Of a stretch of DNA of 64,000 nt, positions 27,396-35,267 are shown piece after piece; the stretch's first letter is position 1; each line of letters begins with the position of its first letter. The stretch is taken from positions 1 to 64,000 of the forward strand of contig JAFKJK010000020.1 in NCBI GenBank assembly GCA_017306015.1. Reading direction: 5' to 3'. The stretch comes from Propionibacteriaceae bacterium. Its GTDB lineage: Bacteria > Actinomycetota > Actinomycetes > Propionibacteriales > Propionibacteriaceae. Under the pieces are notes generated by a model. The model searched no databases and had not been told where the DNA came from. It saw nothing but the letters and a program-made list of their open reading frames with translations. A program made the position numbers and the translations under genes.

Positions 27396-28988
27396 TCAGG
27401 CGGTCTGGCTGCGGCGTCGGCGCGAGAGCACCGCGACCGCCAGGCCCAGCGCTACGAGCCCGGCCCCGACGACCGAGAACACCACGAGCCCGTCACTGCC
27501 GGTCATCGGCAACCGGACCCCGGACAGCCTGGTGTTGGGGATCGACTTCTCGACTGCCGCGGAGACGCCGGCCTTCACCGTGACCGCCGTCTTGGCGCTG
27601 TCGCCGGCGGGCAGCGCGAAACCGGCCGGGGCCTCGATCTCCTCCACCACATAGCACCGCTGGCTCGCATCGATCGTGGCGTGCACGCTGTCGGAGACGA
27701 ACAGGCCGGCGATGGTCAGGGCGCCGTTGTCGCCGCTCACGAACGGGTTGGCAGACGTCCCGACACCGTTGACCACGACCGGTGAGCCGGTGGTCACGAC
27801 CGACGTGCAGTCGCCGCTGGCGACGTAGGCCGGGTCGGCCGCGTAGACCAGGAACTTGGCGCCGGCCAGCCCGACCGCGGAGCTGCTGCCCCGGTCAACC
27901 TTGGCCAGCTTGAGATCGCCCCACCGCTGGGTGACGAGCACGGGAGAAGGATTCGTGTCCGGGGAGGTGGTCGGATCCGATGGCGGCGCCTGCGGGCTGT
28001 CCGGCGGGTCGTCCTGGGCGGCCGTCTTGGTGCCGAAGTAGGCCGTGTTGTTGATCACCCCGTCGGTGCCGAGGCCGTTCACGGTGCCGGTGAAGGTGGT
28101 GACCAGCCGGTCAGGGGCATGCGTCTTCAGCCAGGCCAGTCCGGCTGTGGTGAACTGCACCGAGACGACGTTGGTGGCGCTGGTGGTCACCGTGTAGTTG
28201 ACATTGCCGGCGTTCGGCACGTTCGTCCCGCCCGCGAGCTGCACGCTCGACACGGTGGCGCCGGTCAGCCTGCTGTCCATCGGGTCCTGCACCCAGTAGT
28301 ACAGGAAGTTGGCGTTGCTGGCGATCTTCGGGATGTCGGTGGTGACCGGGAAGGACGCCGTCGCACCCAGGCCGAGGTTCGTCTGCTCGGCCACCGTCTT
28401 GCTCACGTCCGCCACACCGTTCTTCGGGTAGACGTTCACGTTGTACAGCCAGCCCTCCACCGGGCTGCCGCTCACGGTGCGCTGGTAGGAGAACGGGATC
28501 GTGACCACGAAGGGTTGCGCCTTGTCGACGACGTTCGAGGGGGATCTCGTCTCGCAGACGATGTAGGCGCCAACGGCGCTGCCGGCCGGCAGCGAGATCG
28601 TCGCCAGCCCGCCGGCCCCCGTGCTCTCGGCACCGGCAACGGTCGTCCCCGCCGGTGGCGAACAGGTGGGTGTCAGGGTGGCGACCGCGTCCCAGCCGGC
28701 CTTGGTGGTCAGGTCGATGCCGGTGACCCGGTAGGCGGTGAACTCGACGCCCGAGATCCCTGCGGACGGGATGCTCGCCGAGCCGTCCGGGGAGGCGGTC
28801 ACGGACGTCGAGGTCTGGTGCACGTGCTTGTGGATGATGATCGAGCCGGCCTTGGTGTTGTCGACGTTGCCGTAGTCGTCCGCGGACGCCGGCGCCGCCG
28901 ACCAGGTCACGCCGATCAGGCTCAGCGTCAAGGCCCCGAGCGCTGCGACCACTCGTCGCCGTCGATGGGGGTTGTGGGAGTCCCTCAT
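27396..28988 (-). CDS. major pilin, LPXTG-anchored (SpaA/SpaH/FimA-like)
   Basis: 530 residues. Signal peptide ends SAAPASA (~36). A first domain is followed by the pilin motif WLYNVNVYPKN (180-190, Lys189), which supplies the amine for polymerisation. Next is an isopeptide-forming D2-type domain (~195-320), a Pro/Ser/Asp linker (~328-350) and a SpaA-like domain with E-box 'CYVVEEIEAPAGFALP' (~446-461). The protein ends with LPMTG (~493), a hydrophobic helix and RRRR. It is the shaft subunit of the fibre, polymerised by the adjacent sortase. Confidence 0.93.
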   Translation of the reverse strand: MRDSHNPHRRRRVVAALGALTLSLIGVTWSAAPASADDYGNVDNTKAGSIIIHKHVHQTSTSVTASPDGSASIPSAGISGVEFTAYRVTGIDLTTKAGWDAVATLTPTCSPPAGTTVAGAESTGAGGLATISLPAGSAVGAYIVCETRSPSNVVDKAQPFVVTIPFSYQRTVSGSPVEGWLYNVNVYPKNGVADVSKTVAEQTNLGLGATASFPVTTDIPKIASNANFLYYWVQDPMDSRLTGATVSSVQLAGGTNVPNAGNVNYTVTTSATNVVSVQFTTAGLAWLKTHAPDRLVTTFTGTVNGLGTDGVINNTAYFGTKTAAQDDPPDSPQAPPSDPTTSPDTNPSPVLVTQRWGDLKLAKVDRGSSSAVGLAGAKFLVYAADPAYVASGDCTSVVTTGSPVVVNGVGTSANPFVSGDNGALTIAGLFVSDSVHATIDASQRCYVVEEIEAPAGFALPAGDSAKTAVTVKAGVSAAVEKSIPNTRLSGVRLPMTGSDGLVVFSVVGAGLVALGLAVAVLSRRRRSQTA

Positions 28989-29012
28989 GGATGTTCTTCC
29001 TTTCGTCTTGCT

Positions 29013-29029
29013 CCGGCCCGATGGGCCGG
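29013..29029. promoter_or_regulatory. small hairpin in the pilin leader
   Basis: CCGGCCC and GGGCCGG pair across GAT, about 25 bp upstream of the pilin start. It may influence pilin translation or stabilise a processed 5' end. Confidence 0.4.
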
Positions 29030-29057
29030 TGATGAACTGGGCTGTGGATGGGTGGAA

Positions 29058-29079
29058 CCGTCCCCGCCAGGGCGGACGG
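29058..29079 (-). terminator. hairpin just after the tip-subunit gene
   Basis: CCGTCC (29058-29063) pairs with GGACGG (29074-29079), with further CGCC/GGCG pairing inside. It lies 6 bp after the tip gene's stop, so every junction in this locus holds a stem-loop. Confidence 0.6.
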
Positions 29080-29085
29080 AGGGTG

Positions 29086-32000
29086 TCAGGGTCGCGGATG
29101 CTGGATCAGCCTCCTTCGCTGCCGCCAGGCCGCTGCCGCCGCCAGGGCGAGCAGCACGGCGCCGGAGATGAGGAAGCTGTCCGCGCCGGGGCCGCCGGTG
29201 AGGGGGACGGCGGGCACGGGCACGCGCCGGTTGCGGATGGCACCGACGTCGGCGATGTCACCGTCCGCCGCGATGGAGAGAGTCCGGGGAGTGGCGTCCA
29301 GCCGGAAGCCGGCCGGTGCCTTCGTCTCGACCAGGGTGTAGCTGCCGGACCGCACGCCGGTCAGCGTGAAGCCGCCCGCGGCCGGATTCTTGTCGAGGCC
29401 GACGCACAGGGCGGCGCTCAAGGCCACGCAGTCGGTGACCGGCGTGGCGGTCGGGAAGCTCGGTCCGGTCAGCGTCCATTCCGAGCCGGCGAGCAGGGTG
29501 GACGCGCTGGCGGCGTCCACCTTCGACCAGGTGATGCTGCCCGTGGCCGGCCGATTGGTGTAGTCACAGGTGATCGTCGCGCCGGCGATCAGCTCGGATG
29601 CCGGGATCGTGTAGGTCGTCCCGACGAAGGAGCCGACGGCAGTGGTGCCGTTGCTGCACGAGGCGGTGGTGAACAGCCAGCCGGACGGCAGCGCGCCTGC
29701 CTCGCTGATGGTGACCGCCGTGTTGAAGGCGGCAGCGGCGAACGGCTGCACGCCGGCCGTGGTGGCGTCGCCGTCGACCTGGGTTCGGGTGCCGCCGGAA
29801 GCGGTCGTGACCGTGCCGGTGCCCTGAACGGTGTTGGTCAGCTCGAACGAGAAGGGCCCACCTGCCGCGTCCAGTGTCGTCTTCCACAGGGCGATCGTCG
29901 GCCGGATTCCCTCGTTGGCGAAGGTGCAGGTGACGTTGCTGCCGGGCATGGCGAAGCCGCCGTTGGTGATTGGGACGGGCTGGTTGGTGGCGTCGACGCA
30001 TCGGAGCGTGGACGTGTACCTGCCCTTGTTGGAGCCCGGCATCGTCTCCGCTACCGTGACCCGGCTGCCCAGTGTGGGCGTAGCCGTCGCCACCGTCGCC
30101 GGGTCCGTCCAGGAGCCCGGGCTTCCGTCCGAGGTGGACGTTGCCTTTCCCGGCGCGGCGGTTGCCCCGTTGATGACCAGGTCCGCCTTGTCGCCGCTGA
30201 CCCCGTTGACCCACGTCTTGCGGACGATCACGCCGCGCAGGTAGGTGTTGGTGACCGTGCAGGTCACGGTGGCGCCCGCGGTCAGCGTCAGGACGTTGCC
30301 GACCAGCGTGAACGTCCCGGTTCCAGCATTGGTGCACGTCCAGCCGCTCGCCGCGTAGCGATCGGCCCCGGCGGCTGTGCTCGACTCGGCCAGGGTGTAG
30401 CTGCCCACCGGAACCGCCACCTTGGTCGTGGACGCGGTGGTGATGTTCCCGCTCGTGGACGACGACTGGGTGGCAGCTTCCGAGATCGACGGCGCGCTGC
30501 CGGACCGGGTGGCCGACAACGTCCAGTTCGCCGGGGTGAGGGTGCCCCCGGCGGTCTTGTCCACGCTCTTCCGCAGTGTCAGTGCCGGGCCGGTGTTGGT
30601 GATGGTGCAGACGATGAAATCCCCGAACGTCAACGTCACGGTGTTGCCGCTCCCGGAGGGACTCGTCGGGTCGAAGGCCTTGCCGTTCCGGGTGCATGCC
30701 CAACTCACGGCGTAGTTCGTCGGGTCGGTGCTGCCGAGGGGCACCTCGGACATGGTGAAGCTCTGCGCGGCCGAGGAGATGACGTAGAGCTGATTCGTGG
30801 TCGCGGATCCGCTCGCGTCCGTCGTCGCCGAGCCGAGCACCGTATTGTCGGATCGGGTCACCGAGATCCCGAACTGGTCGCCCGGCTGCTTGTTGACGGT
30901 CTGCTTGTTCAGCTGGAGCCCCGACACCATCACCCCGAAGGCGACTGCCTGCAGCCCACCCCCCACCATCGTCTGGGCGAAGGTGCCAGGATCCTGGCTG
31001 TACAGGATCGCGGCGCCAGACTTGTTCCCCACCGAGTTGCCGGCGCACTTCACTGTCGTGGTTCCGGCTCCGCTGAACCCGCCGCCGCACGAGTTGCCGA
31101 GGGCGCCGATGGAGGTGATCAGTTTGTCGGAGGTCCAGGTGATCGATTCGGAGTTGTCCGATGACTCGGCATCGGCCCCGACGAGCGCGAAACCCGTGAC
31201 GACGGTTCCGGAGCTGTCCTTCAGCGAGATGTTGGTCAGGGTCAGCGTGGTCGTCGTCCCGGCGGTCTGCTGGTACACAGCCGGCTTGCCCGCGATGCCC
31301 TGATAGTTGTTCGAGTAGGTGCTGCCGGTGTTGCCCAGGAACGCCGCCGAGTACGTGGGCAGGGAGACCGCCGCGACGTTGGTGCTGCCGGTGCCGGTGC
31401 CGGTGGCCTTGATCGTGTAGGACAGCACGTAGCCGTTGAGCAGGGTCTGCTGCATGTTCTGGCCAGCGGCGGACGCCGCCGTCGTGGCGTTGTAGCCGGC
31501 CAGATCGAACCAGCAGATAGACCTCGAGAAGTCGCCCGAACCGGGAGTCGCGAAGGAGCAGGTGCCGGCGGTGGGTCCGGTCACCGTGTGGCTCGTTGCG
31601 CCAAGAGCACCAGCTGCCAGGTTGCCGTTGGGATCATTCGCATCGCCGGCTGCGGCGGTGACCGTCCCGGCCGTGGCGGCAGCGGGTACCGTCGCGGTCA
31701 CGGTGATGGTGCGGGTGACATTGACGGCCCCGGTGCCGGTGGTGCGGTCGAGGGTCATCCCGGTCCAGGTGAGGGTCTTCGTTCCGATCCCGCTGATGCT
31801 GCCGAGATCGGTGCCGAGCGACCCCGTCGGTCCGGTGAACGTCGCGTCGCCGGTGAGGGTGAGCGTCATCACCGCACCGGTGACCCCGGTGGGGGTCACG
31901 CCGGTCTTCTGCGCGTTCAGCGTGTAGGTGATCGTGCCGCCCGGGCTCACGTTGCCGTTGTTGGGGGGAGCCGGGGTGCTCAGCCAGTACTGCCACCCTC

Positions 32001-32742
32001 CGCTGGCCGCATCGGTGAACGTCGTGGTCGCGACGCCGGAGATAGGGCCGGTCGCGGTCACGTCGTAGTCGGGGACGTAGCGATCCGGCAGGGCGAACGT
32101 CAGGGTGATCCGTCCGTCCGCGTCCGCCACGACGTCCTGGTTGAGGCTCCAGCTCAGGCCGCCGGTGTCGTTGACGACGATCGTGACGACCTCGCCCGGC
32201 TGCCAGTCGCTGCCGGTCAGGGTGACCGTGCCACCCGGTGCGTAGTCGGGCAGGTCGCTGGCGATGGTCGGGCCAGTGCCCGCCCGGGACGCCGACGGAC
32301 TCGGCGACTCGGTCGCCGCGGCGGGCTTCGACGGACCTGCCGGTGTCGTCGGACCGGCCGGGGCCGAGGTGCTGGCAGTCCCGCTCGGGCTCTGGGACGC
32401 GCTGGACGCGGACGACCCAGTGGACGCGGGCGACGCGGTGGACGCGGACCCCGTCGTGCCGGGCGTCACGGGCTCCCCGCTCCGGGGAGACGATGTCGCG
32501 GCGGTGCCTTCGTCCGCGGGAGCGACCGTCCGTGCGCCGTTCCCGGTCGGTGTCGGAGCGGGCGTCGACGTCGCGGTCGGTCCCGGGGGCTCGGCGTCGG
32601 CGGCCCAGGCGGTCGGCACCTGGATCGTCGCCGGCATCACGGCGAGCGCGAGGGCAACGAACAGTGCCGCGGCCCGGGTCGATCTCATGACCTGGAGGCG
32701 CCGCGGAGCGCGCCAAAGCGCGGAGTCACCGGTGCGACTCAT
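29086..32742 (-). CDS. large pilus tip/adhesin protein with SpaA-type domains
   Basis: 1,218 residues from the ATG at 32742 (GAGGG just upstream); an ATG 18 codons later is an alternative. Order: signal peptide (~to 48), a Pro/Ser/Thr-rich linker (~50-155), an Ig-like domain ('YAPGGTVTLTGSDWQPGEVV'), DUF11-like domains, then several prealbumin-like SpaA domains. The E-box YTLVETKAPAGF lies near residue 1140. The C-terminus is VPLTGG with a hydrophobic helix and basic tail, as in SpaC/FimQ-type tip proteins. It is the first gene of the fibre locus and probably the adhesive end of the pilus. Confidence 0.87.
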   Translation of the reverse strand: MSRTGDSALWRAPRRLQVMRSTRAAALFVALALAVMPATIQVPTAWAADAEPPGPTATSTPAPTPTGNGARTVAPADEGTAATSSPRSGEPVTPGTTGSASTASPASTGSSASSASQSPSGTASTSAPAGPTTPAGPSKPAAATESPSPSASRAGTGPTIASDLPDYAPGGTVTLTGSDWQPGEVVTIVVNDTGGLSWSLNQDVVADADGRITLTFALPDRYVPDYDVTATGPISGVATTTFTDAASGGWQYWLSTPAPPNNGNVSPGGTITYTLNAQKTGVTPTGVTGAVMTLTLTGDATFTGPTGSLGTDLGSISGIGTKTLTWTGMTLDRTTGTGAVNVTRTITVTATVPAAATAGTVTAAAGDANDPNGNLAAGALGATSHTVTGPTAGTCSFATPGSGDFSRSICWFDLAGYNATTAASAAGQNMQQTLLNGYVLSYTIKATGTGTGSTNVAAVSLPTYSAAFLGNTGSTYSNNYQGIAGKPAVYQQTAGTTTTLTLTNISLKDSSGTVVTGFALVGADAESSDNSESITWTSDKLITSIGALGNSCGGGFSGAGTTTVKCAGNSVGNKSGAAILYSQDPGTFAQTMVGGGLQAVAFGVMVSGLQLNKQTVNKQPGDQFGISVTRSDNTVLGSATTDASGSATTNQLYVISSAAQSFTMSEVPLGSTDPTNYAVSWACTRNGKAFDPTSPSGSGNTVTLTFGDFIVCTITNTGPALTLRKSVDKTAGGTLTPANWTLSATRSGSAPSISEAATQSSSTSGNITTASTTKVAVPVGSYTLAESSTAAGADRYAASGWTCTNAGTGTFTLVGNVLTLTAGATVTCTVTNTYLRGVIVRKTWVNGVSGDKADLVINGATAAPGKATSTSDGSPGSWTDPATVATATPTLGSRVTVAETMPGSNKGRYTSTLRCVDATNQPVPITNGGFAMPGSNVTCTFANEGIRPTIALWKTTLDAAGGPFSFELTNTVQGTGTVTTASGGTRTQVDGDATTAGVQPFAAAAFNTAVTISEAGALPSGWLFTTASCSNGTTAVGSFVGTTYTIPASELIAGATITCDYTNRPATGSITWSKVDAASASTLLAGSEWTLTGPSFPTATPVTDCVALSAALCVGLDKNPAAGGFTLTGVRSGSYTLVETKAPAGFRLDATPRTLSIAADGDIADVGAIRNRRVPVPAVPLTGGPGADSFLISGAVLLALAAAAAWRQRRRLIQHPRP

Positions 32743-32814
32743 GTCCCTCGCAATTGGCTCGGGAATCGACGACCGCCATCGTCAGGCCAAGTCCCGAAGC
32801 CTTTGTTCGGGCTA

Positions 32815-32828
32815 GGTTAGTGGGAACT
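32815..32828 (-). promoter_or_regulatory. shared upstream element, copy at the tip gene
   Basis: GGTTAGTGGGAACT on the plus strand, 72 bp upstream of the tip-protein ATG. It matches the element upstream of the giant gene (26338-26351). It is the likely position of the promoter/operator of the pilus locus; the gap to pth is only ~165 bp. Confidence 0.45.
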
Positions 32829-32907
32829 CAGCTGGTTTGCACCGCGACAGGCCGAGGCGAGTGCACTTTGCGGAATCCTCGCCAGCCTCGCCAGGAGGTG
32901 CCGGCGT

Positions 32908-33507
32908 TCAGGAGTTGAAGCGGCTCTGGGCCAGCTCCAGGCCCTCAGCGAGGAGTGCCTCGACGGCGTCCGCGCACCGGTCCACCTCGAGCCGGAGCTC
33001 CTCGCCGGCCGATGCCGGGAAGGGTGACAGGACGAAGTCGGCGGGGTCCTGCCGTCCCGGCGGACGGCCGATGCCGAGGCGGGCCCGGTAGTACTCCCCG
33101 GTGCCGAGGCCGGAGCGGATCGACTTCAACCCGTTGTGGCCGTTGTCGCCCCCACCGAACTTGAGCCGCAGCCGGCCGAAGTCCAGGTCGAGCTCGTCGT
33201 GGGCCACGACCAGGTGCGCGGGGTCGGCCTTGAAGTACTTCGCCGCCCTGGCGACCGCGAGCCCCGAGTCGTTCATGAACGTGCGCGGCTTCAGCAGGAC
33301 GACCTGCTCGGCGTCCGCGCCGAGGCCGCCGATGCGTCCGCCGGCGAGCCGGGTCTGGGCGACCTCGGCGCGCAGGGTCAGCGCACGGGAGAACCGGACG
33401 CCGCCACGCCGCGCCAGCTCGTCGACGACCAGGTAGCCCACGTTGTGCCGGTGGGCTGCATAGGTCGGGCCCGGGTTGCCGAGCCCGACCACCAGCCAGG
33501 TCGCCAT
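32908..33507 (-). CDS. pth: peptidyl-tRNA hydrolase
   Basis: 199 residues, normal length. 'WLVVGLGNPGPTYAAHRHNVGY' carries the catalytic His and Asn; 'LLKPRTFMNDSG' and 'VVAHDELDLDFGRLRLKFGGG' with 'GHNGLKSI' are the other family signatures. It frees tRNA from peptidyl-tRNA that drops off the ribosome. It follows rplY by 8 bp. In related genomes the next gene on this strand is often mfd; here the pilus locus comes first. Confidence 0.97.
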   Translation of the reverse strand: MATWLVVGLGNPGPTYAAHRHNVGYLVVDELARRGGVRFSRALTLRAEVAQTRLAGGRIGGLGADAEQVVLLKPRTFMNDSGLAVARAAKYFKADPAHLVVAHDELDLDFGRLRLKFGGGDNGHNGLKSIRSGLGTGEYYRARLGIGRPPGRQDPADFVLSPFPASAGEELRLEVDRCADAVEALLAEGLELAQSRFNS

Positions 33508-33515
33508 CGGAGCGC

Positions 33516-34136
33516 TCAGGCCTCTTCGGCCGCTTCCGGCTCCTCGACGGCCTCGCCCTCGGCGCCACCGGCCAGCTCGGCGTCCAGCGCCTCCTGCGAC
33601 GGAGTCGCCGCCATCGAGAGGATCAGGTCGTTCGGCTCGCCCGGGAAGACCGCGCCGGACGGGAGCTTCAGGTCACCGGCGGTGATGGTGTCGCCGATCT
33701 CCATCCCGGCGACGCTCACCTCGACGTCGGCCGGGATGTGGGTCGCCTCGACCTCGAGCGTGATCGTCTGCTGGTCCATGATCACCATCCGGTCGCTCGG
33801 GTGTTCGCCGACGACCAGCAGCGGGACCTCGACGGTGACCTTCTCGCCCTTGCGGACGATGACCAGGTCGAGATGTTCGATGTAGTTGCGGACGGGGTGG
33901 CGCTGCACCTGCTTCGCCAGCGCGAGCTGGGACTTGGCGCCGTCGATGCTGATCTCCAGCACAGCGTTGGCGACGCGCAACGCCAGACCGACCTCGTGCT
34001 CGGGCAGTGCCACGTGCACCGGATCGGTGCCGTGCCCGTAGAGCACAGCCGGCACCAGGCCGGCACGTCGGCTGCGACGCGCCGCACCCTTGCCGAACTC
34101 GGTCCGCGACACCGCGGAAATCAGATTCTCAGCCAT
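33516..34136 (-). CDS. rplY: 50S ribosomal protein L25/general stress protein Ctc
   Basis: 206 residues: an N-terminal L25 domain (~1-95, 'SRTEFGKGAARRSRRAGLVPAV') and the C-terminal TL5/Ctc domain (~100-185, 'VEVPLLVVGEHPSDR', 'DVEVSVAGMEIGDTITAGDL'). An acidic Ala/Glu tail follows. It binds 5S rRNA. The ribosome-binding site GAGGAG precedes the ATG. The ~155 bp upstream separate it from prs and would hold its promoter. Confidence 0.95.
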   Translation of the reverse strand: MAENLISAVSRTEFGKGAARRSRRAGLVPAVLYGHGTDPVHVALPEHEVGLALRVANAVLEISIDGAKSQLALAKQVQRHPVRNYIEHLDLVIVRKGEKVTVEVPLLVVGEHPSDRMVIMDQQTITLEVEATHIPADVEVSVAGMEIGDTITAGDLKLPSGAVFPGEPNDLILSMAATPSQEALDAELAGGAEGEAVEEPEAAEEA

Positions 34137-34292
34137 CTTCTACTCCTCAACCTCGTCAAGACTCTTGGCCTGGGAGGGACGGCACGCGGATGGCTTCCGC
34201 CATGTCGATCACGGGCCTGCGCCCCTCGCCTAGGCAACCTGCGAGAGTCTAGCGCTCAGCGTGGCGCTGCCTGAAATCGCGTGCCGTCCGCC

Positions 34293-35267
34293 TCAGTGGC
34301 CGTGGAAGAGGGACGCGACCGAGCCCTCCTCGAAGACCGCCTGGATCGCCTGCGCGAGCAGCGGAGCCATCGACAGCACGGTCAGCTTCGGGATGGTGAT
34401 GTCGTCCCGGATCGGCAGGGTGTTGGTGACGATGACCTCTTCGAAGGCCGACTCGTTCAGCCGCTGCGGTGCCGGACCGGACAGCACGGGATGGGTCGCA
34501 GCGGCGATCACCGCCTTGGCGCCGTAGTTCTTCAGGGCGGCCGCCGCCTGGCAGATCGTCCCCGCGGTGTCGATCATGTCGTCGACCAGCAGGCAGACCC
34601 GTCCGTCCACGTCGCCGACGACCTCCCCCACGGCGACCTCGTTGGCCTTGTTCGGGTCCCGCCGCTTGTGGATGATCGCCAACGGCGAGCCGAGGTCGTC
34701 CGACCACATGTCGGCCAGGCGCACCCGGCCGGCGTCCGGGGAGACCACCGTCATCTCCGAGGTGTCGTAGTTGGCCTTGACGTGGTCCACCAGCACCGGG
34801 AGCGCCAGCAGATGGTCGACCGGGCCGTCGAAGAACCCCTGGATCTGGGCGGCGTGCAGGTCGATCGACATCAGCCGATTGGCGCCCGCCGTCTTGTAGA
34901 GGTCGGCGACCAGGCGGGCCGAGATCGGCTCGCGTCCGGCGTGCTTCTTGTCCTGGCGGCCGTACGGGTAGAACGGGGACACCACGGTGATCCGCTTCGC
35001 CGACGCCCGCTTCAGGGCGTCGATCATGATCAGCTGCTCCATCAGCCACTCGTTGACCGGGGCCGGATGCGACTGGATGACGAAGCAGTCCGCGCCGCGA
35101 ACCGACTCCTCGAAGCGGACGTAGATCTCCGAGTTCGCGTAGGTCAACGAGCGGGTGGGGACGAGGTCGACGCCGAGCAGGGTGGCGACTTCTTCGGCCA
35201 ACTCCGGAAATGCGCGTCCGGTGCACACCATCAGGTGCTTCTCGGTTGGCCGCTTCAGTCCGCTCAC
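34293..35267 (-). CDS. prs: ribose-phosphate pyrophosphokinase
   Basis: 324 residues from a GTG that overlaps the glmU stop by 4 bp (GTGA). Signatures: 'CVIQSHPAPVNEWLMEQLIMIDAL'-region ATP loop, 'FYPYGRQDKKHAGREPISARLV' flexible loop, the PRPP-binding 'LLVDDMIDTAGTICQAAAAL' and the catalytic 'DLHAAQIQGFF'. It makes PRPP from ribose-5-phosphate and ATP. glmU-prs-rplY-pth is the conserved actinobacterial order. Confidence 0.97.
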   Translation of the reverse strand: MSGLKRPTEKHLMVCTGRAFPELAEEVATLLGVDLVPTRSLTYANSEIYVRFEESVRGADCFVIQSHPAPVNEWLMEQLIMIDALKRASAKRITVVSPFYPYGRQDKKHAGREPISARLVADLYKTAGANRLMSIDLHAAQIQGFFDGPVDHLLALPVLVDHVKANYDTSEMTVVSPDAGRVRLADMWSDDLGSPLAIIHKRRDPNKANEVAVGEVVGDVDGRVCLLVDDMIDTAGTICQAAAALKNYGAKAVIAAATHPVLSGPAPQRLNESAFEEVIVTNTLPIRDDITIPKLTVLSMAPLLAQAIQAVFEEGSVASLFHGH

